Shown: positions 42,591 to 46,505 of the stretch, in pieces
Layout of the letters: every line of letters starts with the position of its first letter
How positions within the stretch are numbered: position 1 is the first letter of the stretch
Source of the DNA: UBA3871 sp041797745
GTDB lineage: Bacteria; Bacillota; Clostridia; Peptostreptococcales; Anaerovoracaceae
Assembly: GCA_041797745.1 (NCBI GenBank)
Contig: JBHBZU010000028.1
Coordinates: 1 to 46,505 of the forward strand
Length of the DNA stretch: 46,505 nt
Direction: 5' to 3'
The notes under the pieces: model-generated
Databases searched by the model: none
Seen by the model: only the letters and a program-made list of their open reading frames with translations
What the model was told of the DNA's origin: nothing
Program-made: the position numbers and the translations under genes

Positions 42591-43064
42591 TTATTTGATT
42601 TCAAATTTAACGGGACTATTTTTACCGCACAATTCTTTCAGGTTGATTTCCTCGCCATTTATTTTGAGGATGTGATCATAAACTGTTCCCACTACGTATA
42701 CTAAATCGTCAATTTTTAAGTCCATATCGGTGATTATCATTTCACCGTTGTCTCCAAAAGTAAGTTTTTGGTCCTCAGGAAGTTCGTCAGGAACTCCTGC
42801 ACCGAATCCATAATATATGGTACTTGTCATATATATTTCACCATCACGCACTTCATAGATATCTGAAACCGGTGATTTGTTAACTGAATGAACAAAGGTT
42901 ACAGAAAAGGTTCCATCTTTAAGAGGGAAAGTGGCATATACCTGATTGGTCTTATTGTTAGTTAATTCCAACTGCGGAATATTCGGTAAATTCAGCATAA
43001 TAATCATAAACGCAATGGCAAGAGCCATCGCGCTTATGAATAGTAATTTTACTTTGTTATGCAT
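42591..43064 (-). CDS. DUF1850 protein of a TAXI-TRAP operon
   Basis: A 157-residue protein with one N-terminal hydrophobic segment (~7-27) and a beta-rich extracytoplasmic domain of the DUF1850 type (VTFVHSVNKSPVSDIYEV, YYGFGAGVPDELPED). DUF1850 genes commonly sit between TAXI binding protein and fused permease genes, so it probably has an accessory role in the transporter; its precise job is unknown. It lies 6 nt after the TAXI gene and 42 nt before the permease gene. Confidence 0.85.
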   Translation of the reverse strand: MHNKVKLLFISAMALAIAFMIIMLNLPNIPQLELTNNKTNQVYATFPLKDGTFSVTFVHSVNKSPVSDIYEVRDGEIYMTSTIYYGFGAGVPDELPEDQKLTFGDNGEMIITDMDLKIDDLVYVVGTVYDHILKINGEEINLKELCGKNSPVKFEIK

Positions 43065-43070
43065 TAGTAA

Positions 43071-44054
43071 TTACATAACTCCCTGTTCCTTGTAGTACTT
43101 TACAGCACCTGGATGCCATGGAACTTCTGATACGCCTGAAACAGCTGTTTCGAGAGTGATGAGGTTACCCTTATCGTGATTCTTAGCGATTTCAGCCTGA
43201 TTATCAAAGATTCCCTTTACGAATGCGTAAACAGCATCTTCAGAGAGGTCGTTGTTAGCAATGTAAGTAGCCATTACGGATACAGTCTGAACGTCTTCCT
43301 TAACAGGACCATAAGTTCCGGCAGGAATAGTAATCTGAGTATAGAATGCGTACTTGTCCATGAGCTTTGCAGCGTGTTCATCGTCAACACCGAGGATGTT
43401 AAAGTCATAAGTGGAAGCCAGCTCTGTTACAGCAGTTGTAGGAGCACCGGCAACTACGAATGCAGCATCGATAGTACCGTTCTTGAGGGAGTCAGCGGAA
43501 TCAGCGAATCCCTGATTGTTAACTGTGATGTCGTCAAAGGATAAGCCATAAGCATCGAGAATCTGACGAGCATTAAATTCAACTCCGGAACCTGCGTCAC
43601 CAACGGAAACTTTCTTGCCCTTTAACTGATCGATAGAAGTAATCTTCTTATTAGCTACAATCTGAATAGTTTCAGGATACATAGTCATAACTGCGGAGAA
43701 ATTAGTAATAGGGCTCTGTCCTTCGAAGAGGTCTGTACCTGTGTAAGCATAGTACATAACGTCGTTCTGAAGAATAGCCATATTGCATTCACCTGTAGCT
43801 ACGAGCTGAACGTTAGCCATGGAAGCACCTGTGGACTCAACGGAAAGCTTAATAGAATCAGCGCAAGCGGAGTTTAATACGTTTGCAACGATTCCGGAGA
43901 AACCGTAGTAAGTACCGGATGTTCCGCCTGTTGCGAGGGAAATGGATGTAGGACCAGCTGCTTCGCCGTCACTACCATTGCCGTTGTCGCAAGCACAAAG
44001 TGCCATAGCGAGAACCAGAACTACAACTAATATAAGGCTTAGTTTCTTTTTCAT
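43071..44054 (-). CDS. TAXI-family TRAP solute-binding lipoprotein
   Basis: A 327-residue lipoprotein. The signal peptide ends in lipobox LCAC with lipidated Cys22, and a Gly/Asp/Asn linker follows. The TAXI fold shows SLATGGTSGTYYGFSGIVANVL near the start, LKGKKVSVGDAGSGVEFNARQIL in the middle and HPGAVKYYKEQGV at the end. It captures a substrate such as glutamate or another small carboxylate for the permease downstream; the ligand cannot be told from sequence. The start follows TGGAGGAAA. A promoter and a cre-like site precede it. Confidence 0.92.
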   Translation of the reverse strand: MKKKLSLILVVVLVLAMALCACDNGNGSDGEAAGPTSISLATGGTSGTYYGFSGIVANVLNSACADSIKLSVESTGASMANVQLVATGECNMAILQNDVMYYAYTGTDLFEGQSPITNFSAVMTMYPETIQIVANKKITSIDQLKGKKVSVGDAGSGVEFNARQILDAYGLSFDDITVNNQGFADSADSLKNGTIDAAFVVAGAPTTAVTELASTYDFNILGVDDEHAAKLMDKYAFYTQITIPAGTYGPVKEDVQTVSVMATYIANNDLSEDAVYAFVKGIFDNQAEIAKNHDKGNLITLETAVSGVSEVPWHPGAVKYYKEQGVM

Positions 44055-44134
44055 AATAATGTTTCCTCCATTTAATAGTAAAATTTTATCTAAGCTGCTT
44101 GGCGGAAGTGAGTAATAACGATTCTTTTATTAAG

Positions 44135-44148
44135 TTAAAGCGTTAACA
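44135..44148 (+). promoter_or_regulatory. Candidate cre site (CcpA operator) in the TAXI leader
   Basis: TTAAAGCGTTAACA matches the CcpA consensus TGNAARCGNWWWCA at every defined position except T for G at position 2. It lies just after the predicted start site, within a longer near-palindrome at 44133-44155 (AGTTAA...TTAACT), where bound repressor would block elongation. It implies sugar repression of the TAXI-TRAP operon. Confidence 0.5.
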
Positions 44149-44167
44149 CTTAACTCCACGCAACCTC

Positions 44168-44196
44168 ATCATACATAATGTTGTCTATATTTTCAA
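44168..44196 (-). promoter_or_regulatory. Promoter of the TAXI-TRAP operon
   Basis: On the minus strand, TTGAAA (44191-44196) and TATGAT (44168-44173) are spaced by 17 nt. The leader to the ATG at 44054 is about 107 nt and holds the cre-like site. Confidence 0.7.
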
Positions 44197-44225
44197 GCAA
44201 TTTGATTAATTGTATGCTAATAAAT

Positions 44226-44253
44226 GAAAAAACCGAGTATAAAAACTCGGTTT
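44226..44253 (-). terminator. Terminator of the EIIC-like gene
   Basis: AAACCGAGT (44230-44238) pairs with ACTCGGTTT (44245-44253). On the minus strand it is followed by a run of Us from the A tract at 44226-44232, so it ends the transcript of the gene at 44348-45415. Confidence 0.85.
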
Positions 44254-44347
44254 GCTGTTATAAAGATAACTATGTTGCTCCTCTAAATTAACTTTATATA
44301 AAAAAGAAAAAATTTAGACTTTTGCATACAAAAGAGAGAAATATATA

Positions 44348-45415
44348 CTAATTGTCCAATGTTAAGTCGCCGTCTTTAATCCAACCTGATTTTCTGGCGA
44401 TGTTTCCAAAAATCCAAGTTAAAACGGCAGGAAGCAGGATAGCGATAAGTGCCAAACCGATCCAGTCAAAAGCAGTAGGAACAATGGATACGGCGCCGGA
44501 AGCCACAGCGCTTTCTATGGGTTCAAGCCATCCTGTGATAACACCGATAGGACCGCACATTCCGCAGGTTCCCATTCCTGAGTTAATAGCCGCGCCGTTC
44601 ATTTGAAGACGGAACACGCAGGTGGCAATGGGACCTGTTATTGCAGAGGTTAAAATAGGAGGAATCCAAATCTTAGGATTTTTAACTATGTTGCCCATTT
44701 GCAGCATACTTGTACCTAAACCTTGAGAGATGAGACCTCCCCAGCTATTTTCCCTAAAGCTCATGACTGCAAAACCTACCATTTGAGCACAGCAGCCTGC
44801 AACCGCCGCGCCACCTGCCAAACCTGTAAGGCTTAGGGCTGCACAAATAGCGGCGGAGGAAATAGGTAAGGTCAGGAAAATGCCTACTAAAACTGAAACA
44901 ATAATTCCCATCAAAAGAGGTCTTAACTCTGTTGCCCACATAATCAGGTTTCCAAGCCATGAAGCCGCAGAGCCGATAGGGGGGGCTATCAGGTAAGCTA
45001 CGCCGACTCCTACTGAAATTGTAACCAAAGGGGTAACCAGCATATCTATTTTAGTCTCTTTGGAAATCATCTTACCGATTTCCGCAGCGATAATGGCAAC
45101 AAAGAGTACCGCGAGAGGTCCACCTGCGCCACCTAGGGTATTGGTAGCATAGCCAACAGCAGCCAGTGAGAAAAGAACCAAATTAGGAGAGCGCAGAGCA
45201 TAGCCGATGGCAATCGCCATAGCCGGTCCGCTCATAGCCATGGCATAACCTCCCATTTCAATTAGCCATTCAATATTAAGCTGTGAACCTAAAGTTTTGA
45301 TAATAGTACCGATTAAAAGGGAACAGAACAAACCCTGAGCCATAGCCGAGAGAGCGTCGATTCCGTAACGCTTTAGTGATACTTCAATATCCTTACGTTT
45401 AAAAAATTCTTTCAT
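44348..45415 (-). CDS. PTS EIIC-like membrane protein (PTS_EIIC_2 family, PfoR-like)
   Basis: A 355-residue polytopic protein with about ten helices, of the PTS_EIIC_2 family (relatives are called PfoR or putative toxin regulators). SGPAMAIAIGYALRSPNL, LPISSAAICAALSL and SFRENSWGGLISQGLGTSMLQ are visible. No EIIA or EIIB domain is fused or adjacent, so ordinary PTS sugar transport is doubtful. It lies directly downstream of niaR, with a predicted promoter and an inverted repeat between them, suggesting control by NiaR and possibly a role in niacin or related uptake (inference). No strong Shine-Dalgarno other than GAAAGGA is seen. Confidence 0.8.
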   Translation of the reverse strand: MKEFFKRKDIEVSLKRYGIDALSAMAQGLFCSLLIGTIIKTLGSQLNIEWLIEMGGYAMAMSGPAMAIAIGYALRSPNLVLFSLAAVGYATNTLGGAGGPLAVLFVAIIAAEIGKMISKETKIDMLVTPLVTISVGVGVAYLIAPPIGSAASWLGNLIMWATELRPLLMGIIVSVLVGIFLTLPISSAAICAALSLTGLAGGAAVAGCCAQMVGFAVMSFRENSWGGLISQGLGTSMLQMGNIVKNPKIWIPPILTSAITGPIATCVFRLQMNGAAINSGMGTCGMCGPIGVITGWLEPIESAVASGAVSIVPTAFDWIGLALIAILLPAVLTWIFGNIARKSGWIKDGDLTLDN

Positions 45416-45457
45416 TAAAAATATGTCCTTTCTGTATTAGCGAATGAGTCAAAAAAT

Positions 45458-45497
45458 ATATGACTTTATAGATGTCTTGACACCTATAAAGTCATAT
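45458..45497. promoter_or_regulatory. Long inverted repeat, candidate NiaR operator
   Basis: Arms of 19 nt (45458-45476 and 45479-45497) are complementary with one mismatch and separated by TT. The centre reads GATGTCTTGACACC, two half-sites of GGTGTC type. The repeat covers the -10 element and predicted start of the EIIC-like gene. On the minus strand it is also followed by a short U-rich run, so it may be the niaR terminator at the same time. Confidence 0.6.
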
Positions 45498-45521
45498 TAT
45501 CATCTTTTTTATAAAAGTCAA
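45494..45521 (-). promoter_or_regulatory. Predicted promoter of the EIIC-like gene
   Basis: On the minus strand, TTGACT (45516-45521) and TAATAT (45494-45499) are spaced by 16 nt. The -10 lies in the edge of the inverted repeat, and the start site would fall inside it. Confidence 0.55.
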
Positions 45522-45525
45522 GGAT

Positions 45526-46044
45526 TTATTGGGCTTCAAAAAGTATACCCAAATCCTTAAGCTGTGCTCTTACTCTTTCATAAGTTTCATCATCGGAGCA
45601 ATGGAGATTGTGAATGTGTATGCCGTCTGTTAAAGTGGAAAGAGGACTGGCTGTAGAAGTTTCAAGCTTCTTTACAAACTGATCCACATTGTAGCGATTT
45701 GAAAGCTTCAGCATACCTGTAATTTGCCCGTAAACAGCATGTTCAACCACAACGTCAATAACCTCACATCCGTTATCTACCATCACGTATAATTCATCAC
45801 GAAGCTTGTCCATGGTGTGTATACAGGCAATGGTGTAAATTTTTGTATTTGTGTTCTGCTTTGAAAGCATATAGCCCCGAGGTGTAGCCTCTATACCGAT
45901 TCCTCCGGCTCGAAGCAGTGCAATATCACCTACAATAATCTGACGGCTAACCTTAAATTCAGATGCTAAAATATTTGCAGAAACAGCACCGGGGGAAGAT
46001 TCCAGCCTTTCAATAATTTTCTTTCTTCTAATTTCCGTGTTCAT
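45526..46044 (-). CDS. niaR: Niacin-responsive transcriptional repressor NiaR
   Basis: A 172-residue repressor. The N-terminal winged helix (~5-60) has NILASEFKVSRQIIVGDIALLRAGG. The C-terminal 3H domain has the metal/ligand histidines: HTMDKLRDELYVMVDNG and DVVVEHAVYGQITGML, then DGIHIHNLHCSD. NiaR (YrxA) represses NAD synthesis or niacin uptake genes when niacin is plentiful. The start at 46044 follows GGGAAGG at 8-nt spacing; a GTG at 46053 overlaps that Shine-Dalgarno. Its target here is probably the gene downstream. No nadABC genes are in the window. Confidence 0.88.
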   Translation of the reverse strand: MNTEIRRKKIIERLESSPGAVSANILASEFKVSRQIIVGDIALLRAGGIGIEATPRGYMLSKQNTNTKIYTIACIHTMDKLRDELYVMVDNGCEVIDVVVEHAVYGQITGMLKLSNRYNVDQFVKKLETSTASPLSTLTDGIHIHNLHCSDDETYERVRAQLKDLGILFEAQ

Positions 46045-46093
46045 TCCATACACCTTCCCTTTATTAATCTAGTAAATTCAAAGCTATAATTGA

Positions 46094-46126
46094 TATACTT
46101 ACAGTAATATACTGTTGTCAATATAG
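46094..46126 (-). promoter_or_regulatory. Predicted niaR promoter region with inverted repeat
   Basis: On the minus strand a consensus TTGACA (about 46118-46123) is followed at 18 nt by TATATC. The spacer is filled by an inverted repeat, ACAGTA...TACTGT, that could be an autoregulatory operator. It does not share an obvious sequence with the repeat at 45458-45497, so NiaR binding here is uncertain. Confidence 0.4.
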
Positions 46127-46239
46127 CAATAAATACATATAAATTATACTTTTCTTTTTTCATTATTTCAAGTAAAATAATATGTTAGAATAAACGGATA
46201 AACAGGATTATAATATAAACCAGAAAGGGTATTGACTAT

Positions 46240-46505
46240 ATGAATTTATATCAGAGCAAAATTAGAAACTTCAGTATCATAGCTCATATCGACCACGGCA
46301 AGTCTACGCTGGCGGACAGACTCATTGAAAAGACAGGTTTGGTGCAGCACAGAGATATGAAAGCGCAGTTTCTTGATAATATGGAGCTGGAAAGGGAAAG
46401 AGGCATAACTATAAAACTTCAAACTACCCGTCTGACCTATAAGGCTAAAGACGGTGAGGAGTATATCTTAAATCTCATTGACACTCCGGGACACGTGGAC
46501 TTCAA
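46240..46505 (+). CDS. lepA: Elongation factor 4 (LepA), N-terminal part, cut by the window end
   Basis: The first 88 codons of a translational GTPase. FSIIAHIDHGKSTLADRLIEKTG is the LepA G1 region, ERERGITIKLQTTRL is switch I and LIDTPGHVDF is G3; the order and spacing match LepA rather than EF-G. LepA acts on stalled or mistranslocated ribosomes. The start follows AGAAAGGG. A TATAAT lies at 46209-46214 with a weak -35. The gene continues beyond position 46505. Confidence 0.92.
   Translation, partial: MNLYQSKIRNFSIIAHIDHGKSTLADRLIEKTGLVQHRDMKAQFLDNMELERERGITIKLQTTRLTYKAKDGEEYILNLIDTPGHVDF

Overview
The window looks like the chromosome of a low-to-moderate GC, Gram-positive anaerobe of the class Clostridia (Bacillota). 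Signs are the infC-rpmI-rplT operon with an AUU-started infC and a leader attenuator, LexA behind a Bacillus-type SOS box, RNase Y, NrdR, RodA/MreBCD, BMP-type nucleoside ABC transport, TAXI-type TRAP transport, and a strong Shine-Dalgarno before most genes. No rRNA, tRNA, CRISPR, prophage or insertion sequence was recognised. Sporulation genes that often neighbour rny, minD and rpsT-lepA in spore-forming Firmicutes are missing at all three places, which hints at a non-sporulating lineage (inference).

Layout. 1-5.1 kb: a BMP-family nucleoside ABC importer (ATPase, two permeases, lipoprotein) behind a terminator/attenuator hairpin. 5.1-8.4 kb: a YgiQ-type radical SAM protein whose 3' end overlaps a solitary beta-class DNA methyltransferase by 149 nt. 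8.4-13.8 kb: YitT-like membrane protein, LytS-type histidine kinase, SARP-like response regulator, cell-wall amidase and a two-gene LysO exporter. 13.8-16.2 kb: lexA with SOS box, and a sodium:alanine symporter. 16.2-19 kb: a structured leader, infC-rpmI-rplT and a lipoprotein related to trigger factor. 19-20.7 kb: a second SARP-like response regulator (paralogue of the first) and a free HPt protein, then a hairpin-rich gene-poor stretch. 20.8-24.8 kb: nrdR, cmk, a DUF1015 protein and prfC. 24.9-32.1 kb: the elongation gene set mreB-mreC-mreD-mrdA, a short MinD-like ATPase, and a convergent rodA. 32.2-39.5 kb: rny, a MATE exporter, cysteine desulfurase plus thiI, a DapF-fold protein and a lipid kinase. 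39.5-46 kb, mostly minus strand: rpsT, a TAXI-TRAP transporter with DUF1850 partner, a PTS EIIC-like membrane protein and the niacin repressor NiaR. lepA starts at 46240 and leaves the window.

Working together: MreBCD, PBP2 and RodA form the side-wall elongation machine. Cysteine desulfurase supplies sulfur to ThiI for tRNA thiolation. The two REC-SARP regulators, the LytS kinase and the HPt protein suggest a small phosphorelay network. NiaR sits upstream of an EIIC-like transporter whose predicted start site lies in a 19-bp inverted repeat, suggesting a niacin-linked transport unit. The most unusual items are that NiaR/EIIC pair, the MinD homologue without MinC, MinE or its membrane-targeting tail, the YgiQ/methyltransferase overlap, the kinase-less regulator/HPt pair, and the overlapping divergent rodA/rny promoters.
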